Assembly (NCBI RefSeq): GCF_014650575.1
Contig: NZ_BMVF01000023.1
Location: 1-64,000 of the forward strand
DNA length: 64,000 bases
Source of the DNA: Streptomyces naganishii JCM 4654
GTDB lineage: Bacteria > Actinomycetota > Actinomycetes > Streptomycetales > Streptomycetaceae
Direction of reading: 5' to 3'
Of the stretch, positions 24,636 to 33,561 are shown one piece after another (the stretch's first letter is position 1; each line of letters starts with the position of its first letter). The notes under the pieces were generated by a model that was not told the origin of the DNA, made no database searches, and saw only the letters and a list, made by a program, of their open reading frames with translations. Made by a program: the position numbers and the translations under genes.

Positions 24636-25384
24636 CCCAGCAGACACACGACGAGGGCGGCACAGGGCAGGGCGAGGGCGTACGACCACTGCGCCCGGGA
24701 CGCGGTCACCTCGTCGATCACCGGCATCGAACCGGAGTAACCGCGGCTCACCATGGCCAGGTGGACCCGCTCGCCGCGCTCGTAGGAGCGGATGAACAGC
24801 GCGCCCGCGGACTTGGCGAGCACGCCCCAGTGCCGCGGGCCGCGCGCCTCGAAGCCGCGCGACTCACGGGCGATCCGCATGCGCCGCATCTCGTCGGTGA
24901 TGACGTCGCCGTAGCGGATCATGAAGGAGGCGATCTGCACCAGCAGCGGGGGCAGCCTCAGGCGCTGCAGGCCCAGCAGCAGCTCCCGCAGCTCGGTGGT
25001 GGCGGCGAGCAGCACGGAGGCGGCCACGCCGAGGGTGCCCTTGGCGAGCACGTTCCAGGCGCCCCACAGGCCGCTCACGCTCAGGGACAGCCCGAGCACG
25101 TCCACCCGCTCGCCCTCGGCGACGAACGGCATGAGCACCGCGAAGGCCACGAACGGCACCTCGACCAGCAGCCGCCGCAGCAGGAAGCGGGCGGGCACCC
25201 GCGCCGCCGCGGCGACGGCGGCCAGCAGTACGGCGTAGAGCGCGAACGCCCACATCGCCTCCCGCGGGGTCGACACCACGACCACCACGAACGCGAACGC
25301 GGCGGCCAGCTTGGTGTGCGGCGGCAGCGCGTGCACGGGCGAGTGCCCGTGCCGGTACAGCCGGTGCGCGTGGCCGGCGCCCAT
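24623..25384 (-). CDS. cbiQ: ECF-type metal transporter permease CbiQ
   Basis: 253 aa, the T component of an ECF transporter. It starts MGAGHAHRLYRHGHSPVHAL, then PPHTKLAAAFAFVVVV, with about five TM helices. The coupling helices have paired Ser-Arg-Gly motifs, MRIARESRGFEARG and VSRGYSGSMPVIDEV, which dock onto CbiO. It sits one base after the cbiM stop, and its own stop overlaps cbiO. The His-rich N terminus (HAHRLYRHGH) may touch the metal. Confidence 0.92.
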   Translation of the reverse strand: MGAGHAHRLYRHGHSPVHALPPHTKLAAAFAFVVVVVSTPREAMWAFALYAVLLAAVAAAARVPARFLLRRLLVEVPFVAFAVLMPFVAEGERVDVLGLSLSVSGLWGAWNVLAKGTLGVAASVLLAATTELRELLLGLQRLRLPPLLVQIASFMIRYGDVITDEMRRMRIARESRGFEARGPRHWGVLAKSAGALFIRSYERGERVHLAMVSRGYSGSMPVIDEVTASRAQWSYALALPCAALVVCLLGWVL

Positions 25385-25385
25385 C

Positions 25386-26438
25386 TCAGGCTGCCCCGGC
25401 CGTGGAGGACCCGGGGGCGGCCGTACGGCGCCTGCGGACCACGTAGAAGACGGTGCTGCCCGCGACGACGGTCGCGCCGACCCCGATCACCCCGGCGAGG
25501 CCGCCGGACAGGCGGGCGTCGGAGACGTCCTCGACGCCGTAGCCGGCGAGCGGGGAGCCGGCGGAGGCGTGCCGCTGTTCCTTCTTGTCCATGCCCTGGT
25601 CGTGGGCCACCTTCTCCAGGCCGTCGGGGCTGGCGGAGGCGTAGAAGCTGACGAAACCGGCGAGCACCAGGGACGCGACCAGGCCGGTGATCCACAGCTT
25701 GCGGTGGGACCGGGCGGCGGCCGGTGCCGGGGCGGGCGCGGCGGCGGGGACGTCGACGAGTTCGCCGCCCACCCGCAGCTTCAGCCGCTGCTCCAGGCCC
25801 CGCGCCCCGTGCACCAGGTCGGGCCGTACGGCGATGACGGCGCCGACGGTCAGCGCGGTGATCACCGCCTCGCCGACGCCGATGAGCACGTGCACGCCGA
25901 TCATGGCGGTGGCGACCTTGCCGATCGCCACGTCCGTGGTGCCGCCGAGCGCGTAGACCAGCGTGAAGGCGACGGCGGCGGCCGGCACCGAGACCAGCGC
26001 GGCGGCGAAGGAGGCGACGGTGACCGAGCGGCGGCGGCGCGGGAGCACTTTCACCAGGCCGCGGAAGACGGCGTAGGCGACGACGGTCGTGACGATCGCC
26101 ATGTCGGTGATGTTGACGCCGAGCGCGGTCAGGCCGCCGTCGGCGAAGAGGACGCCCTGCATGAGCAGGACCACGCTGACGCACAGGACCCCGGTGAAGG
26201 GGCCCACGAGTATCGCGGCGAGCGCGCCGCCGAGGAGGTGGCCGCTGGTCCCGGCCGCGACCGGGAAGTTGAGCATCTGCACCGCGAAGATGAACGCGGC
26301 GACCAGGCCGGCCAGTGGCGCGGTCCGCTCGTCGAGTTCGCGGCGGGCGCCGCGCAGGCTCACGGCGAGGGCGCCGGCGGCGACGACTCCGGTCGCGGCC
26401 GAGGTGGGGGGGTTGATGAATCCGTCAGGCACATGCAC
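25386..26438 (-). CDS. cbiM: Cobalt/nickel ECF substrate-binding permease CbiM fused to PDGLE domain
   Basis: 350 aa with a GTG start at 26438, giving HVPDGFINPPTSA at the N terminus; the His directly after the initiator is the metal ligand of CbiM/NikM. Seven or so TM helices follow, including the conserved GTSGHLLGGALAAILVGPF. A C-terminal part after a Pro/Ala linker carries SPDGLEKVAHDQGM and a final TM: the PDGLE/CbiN-like domain fused to M. So one protein supplies the M and N parts. A TATCAT -10 lies six bases before the GTG, so the mRNA is probably leaderless. The promoter overlaps a Nur-like box. Cobalt and nickel cannot be told apart by these motifs alone. Confidence 0.92.
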   Translation of the reverse strand: MHVPDGFINPPTSAATGVVAAGALAVSLRGARRELDERTAPLAGLVAAFIFAVQMLNFPVAAGTSGHLLGGALAAILVGPFTGVLCVSVVLLMQGVLFADGGLTALGVNITDMAIVTTVVAYAVFRGLVKVLPRRRRSVTVASFAAALVSVPAAAVAFTLVYALGGTTDVAIGKVATAMIGVHVLIGVGEAVITALTVGAVIAVRPDLVHGARGLEQRLKLRVGGELVDVPAAAPAPAPAAARSHRKLWITGLVASLVLAGFVSFYASASPDGLEKVAHDQGMDKKEQRHASAGSPLAGYGVEDVSDARLSGGLAGVIGVGATVVAGSTVFYVVRRRRTAAPGSSTAGAA

Positions 26439-26444
26439 CGTTCG

Positions 26445-26475
26445 ATGATAGTGGCTTGTTGCGAACGACTTGCAA
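26445..26475 (-). promoter_or_regulatory. cbiM promoter with Nur-like box
   Basis: Read on the - strand, TTGCAA-GTCGT-TCGCAA (26475-26459) fits the Streptomyces Nur consensus as I recall it (tTGCaa-N5-ttGCAA) at 11 of 12 positions. A TATCAT -10 (26450-26445) lies downstream, so the box overlaps the -35 region, the right place for repression by nickel-bound Nur. Confidence 0.65.
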
Positions 26476-26607
26476 GAGCGAGTGCGTCCTGACTCGGTCC
26501 CGGTCGGGATGGACGGGGTTCGAGAGGCGCAATCAGGGAAATATGCGACATTGAAGGAAGAGGATGAACAGCTTCCGCAGAGGTCACACGGCGTGAGGGG
26601 TCGTCCG

Positions 26608-26970
26608 ATGTCGGTAGTCGAACAGTACGAGCGTGCGCACATAGTCACGGACCACGACATCCAGGACGACCGCGACGCGGTCCCCGTCGTGCTGCGCTAC
26701 GACCCGCGGGACGACCCCCGGCTGGTGCGGATCGGTCTGCCCGGGGCCCATGAGTACGCTTTCTCGCGCTCCCTGCTCGAACAGGGACTGCGCTCCCCGG
26801 CCGGCACCGGTGACGTGCGGGTATGGCCGTGCGGGCGGGTGCAGGCGGTGGTCGAGTTCCACTCGCCGCAGGGTGTCGCGGTGGTGCAGTTCGACAGCGG
26901 GGCGCTGCTGAGATTCCTCCGGCGCACCTACATGGCGGCGGCGACGGCCGCGGCCGTCGCACACCGCTGA
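26608..26970 (+). CDS. ssgE: SsgA-like sporulation/cell division protein (SALP), probably SsgE
   Basis: 120 aa from the ATG at 26608 with GAGGGG seven bases upstream. The SALP pattern is visible: VPVVLRYDPRDDPRLVRIGL near the N terminus, EYAFSRSLLEQGL, VRVWPCGRVQAVVEFHSPQG and a closing LLRFLRRTYMA. SALPs act in morphogenesis, locating septal wall synthesis and spore separation in streptomycete aerial hyphae. The paralogue name SsgE rests on the neighbourhood (two PBP genes and cbi genes beside it, as I recall for S. coelicolor), not on alignment. Its gene is tail to tail with the first PBP gene, 42 bases apart. Confidence 0.72.
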   Translation: MSVVEQYERAHIVTDHDIQDDRDAVPVVLRYDPRDDPRLVRIGLPGAHEYAFSRSLLEQGLRSPAGTGDVRVWPCGRVQAVVEFHSPQGVAVVQFDSGALLRFLRRTYMAAATAAAVAHR

Positions 26971-27012
26971 CGCCTCCGGGTGCGTCAGCCGCCCGTCTTC
27001 AGGGGCCCGTCT

Positions 27013-28686
27013 TCAGGCGCCCATCTTCAGCAGGGCCGCCACGATCGGGCCGGCCGTGTCGCCGCCGTGGCCGCCCGCCTGGACGACGCCCGCGGCCGCG
27101 AGGTCGCCGCGGTAGGCGGTGAACCAGCCGTTGGGCTTCTTCTGGCCGTCGACCTCCGCCGAGCCCGTCTTCGCGCCGTAGTCGGGACCGAGACCCGCCA
27201 TGGCCTGGGCCGCCGTGCCGTAGGCGGCGGTGTACCGCATCAGCTCGCGCAGCTGGGAGAGCGTCGAGGCGGACAGGGTGCGCGAGGCGGTGGCCAGCTG
27301 CCGGTGGTCGACGGACGGGGACACCAGGTACGGCTGGTGGAAGGTGCCCGACTTCACGGTCGCGGCCACCGAGGCCATGTTCAGCGGGTTCATCCGCACC
27401 CCGCCCTGGCCGATGAGCGAGGCCGCCATCTGCGCCGCCGACTGCACGGGCACCGAGCCGTCGAAGGACGGCACCCCGATCGCCCAGTTGTCCAGGGACA
27501 GCCCGAAGACCTCCTGCGCCTGCCGGGTCAGGTCGGAGTTCTGCAGCTTCTTGGCCTGGCTGATGAAGGCCGTGTTGCAGGAGCGGGCGAAACTCGCCTT
27601 GAAGGTGCCGCCCTTGATCTCGAAGTCGTCGTCGTTGTGGAACTTCCAGCCGCCGTAGGTGAACGTCTTCGGGCACGGGTGCTGCTTCTCGGCCGACGCC
27701 AGGCCCTTGTCGATCAGCAGCGAGGAGGTGATGACCTTCATCGTGGAGCCCGGGGCGAGGGAGCCCTGGAAGGCGGTGTTGAAGCCGTGGCCGGTGTTGG
27801 CCACCGCCAGGATCTCGCCGGTGGACGGGCGCAGCACCACCACCGAGGCGCGGTCCTGCTCGGCCACCCGCTTCTCGGCGGCGGCCTGGAGGGTGGGGCT
27901 CAGCGTCGTCCTCACCGTGCCCGGGGTGCCCTTGCTCAGCTCGGCGAGCGTCTTGTCGGACAGCTCCGCCTTCTTCGACGCCGCGCCGCGGACCACCCGC
28001 AGTTCGACGCCCGCCTTCCCGCCCGCGGTCTTGCCGTACTTCTCGCGCAGCCCGTCCAGCACCGTGCCGAGCGAGGGGTACTTGGCGGCGGTCAGCTCGC
28101 CGCCGTCGCGGTCCAGGGCCTTCACCGGCGGGGTGCCGGACTCGCCCGTGACCAGCGTGTCGCCGTCCTTCAGCTCCGGGTGCACCACGGCGGAGTGCCA
28201 GTCGACGACCGGCCGGCCGTCTTCGGCGCGCCGCACGACGGTCAGCGCGCTGTCGTACGCCAGCGGCTTGCTCAGGCCCTTGTACGAGACGGTCGCCTTC
28301 ACCGAGAAGGGGACCTTCGCGCCGCTCGGCGTGCCCTCGGTGAGGGTGACGTCCTTCAGGTGCGCGTCCTTGGAGTACCCGGTGAGCAGGGCGCTCGCCG
28401 CCGCGGAGTCGCTGGTGGCGGCCGCGGCCTCGGCGGTCCTGCCCTGCTGCCAGGCCGTCAGGAAGCGCTCGGCCGTGGTGCGGACCTCGGCGGCCGACGG
28501 GGGACCGGTCTCGACGTTCCTGGTGCGGGCGGTGGAGGCGTCCTGCGAGCGGCCCTCGGCCGCGGCCCCGCCGCCGTACAGCGCGTACCCGCCGACGCCG
28601 GCGCCGCCGACGACCGCGGCGATCACGCCGCCGACCACGAGGGGTCCCGTCCTCCGTCGCTCGGCGACGCGCCTTCTCTTGCCCAC
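27013..28686 (-). CDS. Class B penicillin-binding protein (transpeptidase)
   Basis: 557 aa: cytoplasmic start GKRRRVAERRRTG, one TM anchor (about 13-32), an NTF2-like MecA N-terminal domain (about 55-165), a linker/dimer region, and the transpeptidase domain (about 240-550). Active-site motifs are Ser314 in APGSTMKVIT, SRSCNTAF (S-x-N box) and GAKTGSAEVDG. It crosslinks peptidoglycan outside the membrane and lacks a transglycosylase domain. The next gene is a paralogue with the same layout. Both lie beside an SsgA-like gene, suggesting roles in sporulation wall growth. GTG start. Confidence 0.92.
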   Translation of the reverse strand: MGKRRRVAERRRTGPLVVGGVIAAVVGGAGVGGYALYGGGAAAEGRSQDASTARTRNVETGPPSAAEVRTTAERFLTAWQQGRTAEAAAATSDSAAASALLTGYSKDAHLKDVTLTEGTPSGAKVPFSVKATVSYKGLSKPLAYDSALTVVRRAEDGRPVVDWHSAVVHPELKDGDTLVTGESGTPPVKALDRDGGELTAAKYPSLGTVLDGLREKYGKTAGGKAGVELRVVRGAASKKAELSDKTLAELSKGTPGTVRTTLSPTLQAAAEKRVAEQDRASVVVLRPSTGEILAVANTGHGFNTAFQGSLAPGSTMKVITSSLLIDKGLASAEKQHPCPKTFTYGGWKFHNDDDFEIKGGTFKASFARSCNTAFISQAKKLQNSDLTRQAQEVFGLSLDNWAIGVPSFDGSVPVQSAAQMAASLIGQGGVRMNPLNMASVAATVKSGTFHQPYLVSPSVDHRQLATASRTLSASTLSQLRELMRYTAAYGTAAQAMAGLGPDYGAKTGSAEVDGQKKPNGWFTAYRGDLAAAGVVQAGGHGGDTAGPIVAALLKMGA

Positions 28687-28859
28687 TGCCTTCCGTCCTC
28701 CGCCAGTACCCGGGGCGCCCCCGCTGCCCTCGCAGCCTCACACTCGTCAACGACGGCAACCACCCTAGAGTCCCGTTCTCGCGGAACGCCCCCGGGCACC
28801 TGTCCGTAGCCAAGCTGGGACATTGGGAGCGCGTCCCCGCCGGGCCGGCGCGGGCCGGT

Positions 28860-30482
28860 TCAGCCCGCCGCGCGCAGCACGGCTGCCACGATCGGGCCGG
28901 CCGCGTCGCCGCCGTGGCCGCCCTCCTGGGTCATGGCGGCGGCCGCCACGTCATTGCGGTAACCGGTGAACCAGCTGTTGGACTTGGCCTGCCCGTCGAC
29001 CTCGGCGGAGCCGGTCTTCGCGCCGATGCTGCCGCTCAGCCCGGACATGGCGACGGCCGCGGTGCCGGTGGTGGCGGTGCGGCGCATCATCTGCCGCAGC
29101 TGGGCGACCGTGCCCCCCGGCAGGCCCTGGGCGCGGGCCAGTTCCCGGTCGTCCAGACCCGGCGCGACGAGCACCGGCTGGCGGAACTCGCCCGTCATCG
29201 CGGTGGCTGTCACCGACGCCATGTTCAGCGGGCTCATCTGGACCTGGCCCTGCCCGATCAGGTTGGCCGCGGTGTCCGGTCCGCCGGAGGCGGGGACCGA
29301 GCCGTCGAAGGAGGGGATGCCGGTCTTCCAGTTGTCCCGGCCGAGCCCGAAGCGGTCCTGCGCCTCCCTGGTCAGGGAGTCGACCTTGACGGCGTCGGCG
29401 TACTTCACGAACGCCGTGTTGCAGGAGCGGGAGAAGCTGTCGGAGAGCGTGGCGTGCTCGTCGGGCCGCATGCCCTTGAGGTTGTGGAAGGTCTGGCTCT
29501 GCCACACCGCCTGGTCCGGGCAGGGCGCGGGCCCGGCCGCGCTGGTGATGCGGTTGTCGATGAGGGTGGCGGCGCTGATGATCTTCATCGTGGAGCCGGG
29601 GGCGAGCCGGCCCAGGAACGCCGCGTTGAAGGCGTCGTCGCGGTGGTTGGCCACGGCCAGCACCTCGCCCGTGGACGCCTTGACGGCCACGACCGAGGAC
29701 TCGGCGTAGCGCCGCACCGCCTGCTCGGCCGCGGCCTGCGCGCTCGCGCTGAGCGTGGTGCGCAGCTTGCCCGCCCTGCCCTTGGCGAGGGTGATGAGCG
29801 GGGTCTCGGCCGCGTTGGTGTCGGCGTGGCGGATGCTCAGCTCGACGGCCGGGGTGCCGCCGGCCTTGTCGCCGTACTTGGCCCGCAGCTCGTCCAGGAT
29901 CGGCCCGAGCGAGGGGTAGTCGTCCTTGGTCAGCACGGTGCCGTCGCGGTCGACGGCCTGGATCGGCGCGGCCTCGGACTCGCCGGTGACCAGCGTGTCG
30001 CCCTTGCGCAGCTCCGGATGGACCACCGAGGGCTGCCAGTCGACGAGCGGGCGGTGGGTGCTGGCGCCCCGCACGACGCTCAGCTCACTGCGGTAGGCGA
30101 GCGGCTCGGACCTGCCGCCGTAGGAGACGGTGGCCTTCACGGAGAACGGCACGGTGGCGCCGGTGGCGGGCCCGGGCGTGATCCGTACGCCGGTGATGTG
30201 CGCGGCGCCCCCGTAGGCCGAGAGCAACTCGCCGGCCGCCTCGGGGAAGTTGGTGTACGAGGCGGCGGTGGCCGCCTGCCCCTTCTCCCAGGCCGCGAAG
30301 AACTTCGCCGACGTGTCCTTCACCTCGTCCGCACCAGGCGGCCCGGTCCGCACCGGCTGCGCCCCGCCGACGACCGAGTCGCCGTTCAGCGCGGACACGA
30401 AGGTGACCACCCCGTACCCTGCCCCTCCCACCACAGCGGCGAGCACCGAGCCGATCACGGCGACCTTCGCCCCCTTGCGCAT
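28860..30482 (-). CDS. Class B penicillin-binding protein (paralogue)
   Basis: 540 aa from the ATG at 30482 with GGGGAGG upstream; an in-frame start at 30512 lacks a site. Same architecture as the gene at 27013: TM anchor (about 7-28), NTF2-like domain, transpeptidase with Ser297 in APGSTMKIIS, SRSCNTAF and GAKTGSAEVDG. The two proteins share long identical blocks (for example QSSLNMASV-like regions around the TPase core), so they arose by tandem duplication. The gap between them is 173 bp, so they may be separate transcripts. Confidence 0.92.
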   Translation of the reverse strand: MRKGAKVAVIGSVLAAVVGGAGYGVVTFVSALNGDSVVGGAQPVRTGPPGADEVKDTSAKFFAAWEKGQAATAASYTNFPEAAGELLSAYGGAAHITGVRITPGPATGATVPFSVKATVSYGGRSEPLAYRSELSVVRGASTHRPLVDWQPSVVHPELRKGDTLVTGESEAAPIQAVDRDGTVLTKDDYPSLGPILDELRAKYGDKAGGTPAVELSIRHADTNAAETPLITLAKGRAGKLRTTLSASAQAAAEQAVRRYAESSVVAVKASTGEVLAVANHRDDAFNAAFLGRLAPGSTMKIISAATLIDNRITSAAGPAPCPDQAVWQSQTFHNLKGMRPDEHATLSDSFSRSCNTAFVKYADAVKVDSLTREAQDRFGLGRDNWKTGIPSFDGSVPASGGPDTAANLIGQGQVQMSPLNMASVTATAMTGEFRQPVLVAPGLDDRELARAQGLPGGTVAQLRQMMRRTATTGTAAVAMSGLSGSIGAKTGSAEVDGQAKSNSWFTGYRNDVAAAAMTQEGGHGGDAAGPIVAAVLRAAG

Positions 30483-30587
30483 ACCGCACTCCCCTCCCCG
30501 TGGCCAACCCACGCACTGTAGGTGGCCGGAGAGGCTCCTGTGACGGTTGTTTTCGGATGTTCTCCGAACAGAGATCAGCCCGCTGAC

Positions 30588-32336
30588 TCAAACCCAGGTA
30601 TCCAGCCACATACGTGAACGCCATTGCTCGATCGGGATGGACGTGCCGGTGTAGAGCGGCCAGAAGTAGATGAAGTTCCAGGCGATCAGGAGGACCAGGA
30701 CGCCCGTGGCGGTGGCGCCGGCGACGCGGCGGGTGTCGCCGGCGCCGGGCGGGCCGATGACCGCGCCGATCAGCATCGTCACGGCCAGGCAGAGGAAGGG
30801 CACGAAGACGACCGCGTAGAAGAAGAAGATCGTGCGCTCCTGGTAGAGGAACCAGGGGAGGTACCCGGCCGCGACGCCGCAGGCGATGGCGCCCGCGCGC
30901 CAGTCGCGGCGGAAGAACCAGCGCCACAGCACGTACACCAGCGCCGCGCACGCCACCCACCACAGCACCGGGGTGCCGATGGCGAGCACCTCGCGGGCGC
31001 ACTTGCCGCCCGCGTTCGCCGGGCAGCCGTCCGTGCCGGGGGAGGGCGACTCGTAGAAGTACGACACCGGGCGGGCGTCGACGATCCAGCTCCAGGGGTT
31101 GGACTGGTAGGTGTGCGGCGAGGACAGGCCGACGTGGAACTCGTAGACCTCGTGCTCGTAGTGCCACAGGCTGCGCAGCCAGTCCGGCAGGAAGGTCCAG
31201 TCGCCGCCCTTGCCTGCGGTGGCCGCCCAGTCGCGGAAGTAGCCGCCGTCGCCCTTGTCGGAGGAGCGGATCCAGCCGATCCAGGAGACCAGGTAGACGG
31301 CGGTCGCGACCGGGACGGTGGCGAGGAACGTGATGCCCGTGTCGCGCCTGAGGACCGTCGCGTACGGGTGGCGCGCGCCGGCCACCCGGCGGGAGCCGGC
31401 GTCCCACAGCACCGCCATCACGCAGAAGGCGGCCAGGATGTAGAGGCCGTTCCACTTGGTGCCGATGGCCAGGCCCAGCATCAGCCCGGCCGCCCAGCGC
31501 CAAGGGCGCCACCCCAGCCGGGTCGACTCGGCGGTGTCCGCGTCGGGGCGGACGCGGCCGTCCGCGTCGGCCGGCAGCGCGGCGGCCAGCCGTTCGCGCG
31601 CCCGGTCGCGGTCGATGAGCAGGCAGCCGAAGGCGGCCAGCACGAAGAACATCAGCACGCCGTCGAGCAGCGAGGTCCGGCTCATCACGAAGTGCAGGCC
31701 GTCCAGCGCCATCAGCGTGCCCGCCACGCAGCCGAGGAACGTGGACCGGAACAGGCGGCGGCCGATCCGGCACAGCATCAGCACCGAGAGGGTGCCGAGC
31801 AGCGCGGTCATGAAGCGCCAGCCGAACGGGTCGAACCCGAAGAGCAGTTCGCCCAGGCCGATCACGTACTTGCCGACCGGCGGGTGCACGACGTACGCCG
31901 CCTCGGTGGGCAGCTTGACGTGGCCGCCCGAGTTCAGGATGAGGTTGTTGGCGTTCTTGTCCCAGTTGAGCTCGAAGCCGCGGTGGACGATCGCCCACGC
32001 GTCCTTGGCGTAGTACGTCTCGTCGAATATCACCGCCTTCGGGCTTCCCAGGTTCCAGAAGCGCATCACGCCCGCCATCAGGGTGACCAGCAGCGGGCCG
32101 CCCCAGCCCGACCAGCGGGCGAGGCGGTCGCCGAGCGTGCGCGGGAAGCCGAGCGCCGCCCACAGGCGCGCGCTGGGCGCCGTGTACGGCGGCACCAGGC
32201 GCTCGCGTACGTCGCTTGCGGGCCCCGCCTGCCCCGCCGTGTAGCCGAATCGGCGCAGCCGCTGCTGCCACGACGGCCGCTGGTCGTGCGGGGCCGGTCC
32301 CTGCCGGGTGTCCGTGGAGGACGCGGTACTGGTCAC
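30588..32336 (-). CDS. pmt: Protein O-mannosyltransferase
   Basis: 582 aa from the GTG at 32336. A TACGAT -10 sits six bases upstream on this strand, so the start is well placed and leaderless. GT39 family: a cytoplasmic N-terminal tail, then about 11 TM helices. The first loop has AVIFDETYYAKDAW with the catalytic Asp-Glu pair, and VVHPPVGKYVIGLG follows. It transfers mannose from polyprenyl phosphate mannose to secreted proteins, coupled to Sec export, and glycosylates lipoproteins and wall proteins in Streptomyces. It is required for phiC31 infection in S. coelicolor. Its position next to the two PBPs makes them candidate substrates. Confidence 0.93.
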   Translation of the reverse strand: MTSTASSTDTRQGPAPHDQRPSWQQRLRRFGYTAGQAGPASDVRERLVPPYTAPSARLWAALGFPRTLGDRLARWSGWGGPLLVTLMAGVMRFWNLGSPKAVIFDETYYAKDAWAIVHRGFELNWDKNANNLILNSGGHVKLPTEAAYVVHPPVGKYVIGLGELLFGFDPFGWRFMTALLGTLSVLMLCRIGRRLFRSTFLGCVAGTLMALDGLHFVMSRTSLLDGVLMFFVLAAFGCLLIDRDRARERLAAALPADADGRVRPDADTAESTRLGWRPWRWAAGLMLGLAIGTKWNGLYILAAFCVMAVLWDAGSRRVAGARHPYATVLRRDTGITFLATVPVATAVYLVSWIGWIRSSDKGDGGYFRDWAATAGKGGDWTFLPDWLRSLWHYEHEVYEFHVGLSSPHTYQSNPWSWIVDARPVSYFYESPSPGTDGCPANAGGKCAREVLAIGTPVLWWVACAALVYVLWRWFFRRDWRAGAIACGVAAGYLPWFLYQERTIFFFYAVVFVPFLCLAVTMLIGAVIGPPGAGDTRRVAGATATGVLVLLIAWNFIYFWPLYTGTSIPIEQWRSRMWLDTWV

Positions 32337-32467
32337 CGCGCCATCGTAGGGAACGGGGCTGTGCGAGTCCCGTGCATGCCGCATCCGGTGCCGAATGCGT
32401 CCGCCCGCACCCGGGGCCGGTGCGGGGTCCGGGAGGGTGCCGTCCGGGGCTTGAGAGGATGGGACGC

Positions 32468-33313
32468 GTGACTGGAACCCTTGTTTTGGCGGGCACCCCC
32501 ATCGGCGACGTCCAGGACGCGCCGCCCAGGCTCGCCGCGGAGCTGGCCGGCGCCGACGTGGTGGCCGCCGAGGACACGCGGCGGCTGCGCAGGCTGGCGC
32601 AGGCCCTGGACGTCACGCCCGGCGGGCGGATCGTGTCCTACTTCGAGGGCAACGAGTCCGCCCGCACCCCGGAACTGGTCGAGGAGTTGCTCGGCGGCGC
32701 GCGGGTGCTGCTGGTGACGGACGCGGGCATGCCGTCCGTGTCCGACCCGGGCTACCGGCTGGTCGCGGCGGCCGTGGAGAAGGGCGTGCGGGTGACCGCC
32801 GTGCCCGGGCCGTCCGCGGTGCTCACCGCGCTCGCGCTGTCCGGGCTGCCGGTGGACCGGTTCTGCTTCGAGGGGTTCCTGCCGCGCAAGGCGGGCGAGC
32901 GGCTGACCCGGCTGCGGGAGGCCGCGGCCGAGCGGCGCACGCTGGTCTACTTCGAGGCCCCGCACCGGCTCGACGACACCCTCGCCGCGATGGCCGAGGT
33001 CTTCGGCGCCGACCGGCGTGCCGCCGTGTGCCGCGAGCTGACCAAGACCTACGAGGAGGTACGGCGCGGCGGCCTCGCCGAGCTGGCCGCCTGGGCCGCC
33101 GACGGCGTGCGCGGTGAGATCACGGTCGTGGTCGAGGGCGCCCCGGAGAAGGGCCCCGAGGAGATCGGCGCGGACGAGCTGGTGCGGCGGGTGCGGGTGC
33201 GCGAGGAGGCCGGCGAGCGCCGCAAGGAGGCCATCGCGGCGGTCGCGGCGGAGGCCGGCGTCCCCAAGCGCGAGGTGTTCGACGCGGTGGTCGCCGCCAA
33301 GCACGCGGGCTGA
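32468..33313 (+). CDS. rsmI: 16S rRNA (cytidine1402-2'-O)-methyltransferase RsmI
   Basis: 281 aa tetrapyrrole-methylase fold: LVLAGTPIGDVQDAPPRL, VVAAEDTRRLRRL, TDAGMPSVSDPGYRLV, VPGPSAVLTALALSGLP, then CRELTKTYEEVRRG and a C-terminal RsmI domain ending VFDAVVAAKHAG. It methylates the ribose of C1402 in 16S rRNA. The GTG at 32468 follows GAGAGGA with suitable spacing; an ATG at 32459 is the alternative. It is divergent from pmt across 131 bp. Confidence 0.93.
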   Translation: MTGTLVLAGTPIGDVQDAPPRLAAELAGADVVAAEDTRRLRRLAQALDVTPGGRIVSYFEGNESARTPELVEELLGGARVLLVTDAGMPSVSDPGYRLVAAAVEKGVRVTAVPGPSAVLTALALSGLPVDRFCFEGFLPRKAGERLTRLREAAAERRTLVYFEAPHRLDDTLAAMAEVFGADRRAAVCRELTKTYEEVRRGGLAELAAWAADGVRGEITVVVEGAPEKGPEEIGADELVRRVRVREEAGERRKEAIAAVAAEAGVPKREVFDAVVAAKHAG

Positions 33314-33336
33314 CGAACGCCGCCGCGCGATCGGCC

Positions 33337-33419
33337 GCCGTGCGATCGGCCGGCACGCGATCGACTGCCGTGCGATCGGCCGGCACGCGATCGACTGCCG
33401 TGCGATCGGCCGGCACGCG
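33337..33419 (+). repeat. Tandem 30-bp repeats after rsmI
   Basis: Copies begin at 33337 and 33367, with a 23-bp partial third at 33397. Each carries the inverted repeat CGTGC-GATCGGCCG-GCACG and could form a hairpin in RNA. It starts 23 bases after the rsmI stop and probably marks transcript ends. Confidence 0.9.
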
Positions 33420-33561
33420 TTCGCGGGTGCGGCGCGCGCCGGTGAGAGAGGTGGCTCACACCCGCTCTGAGCAGGACGTATCTCTCATGAGCGTGCGCCC
33501 CATGAGGGGGTAAACGGCTGGGCGGAAAGGCAAAGCGACACCTGCCGTCCGGGCGACCCTT

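Noticed and set aside
26439..26607. Cobalamin riboswitch before cbiM.
   Set aside because: The -10 lies six bases before the start, leaving no leader for a riboswitch, and no B12 box is recognisable.
33337..33419. CRISPR-like array.
   Set aside because: Copies are directly abutting with no spacers, and no cas genes are present; these are simple tandem repeats.
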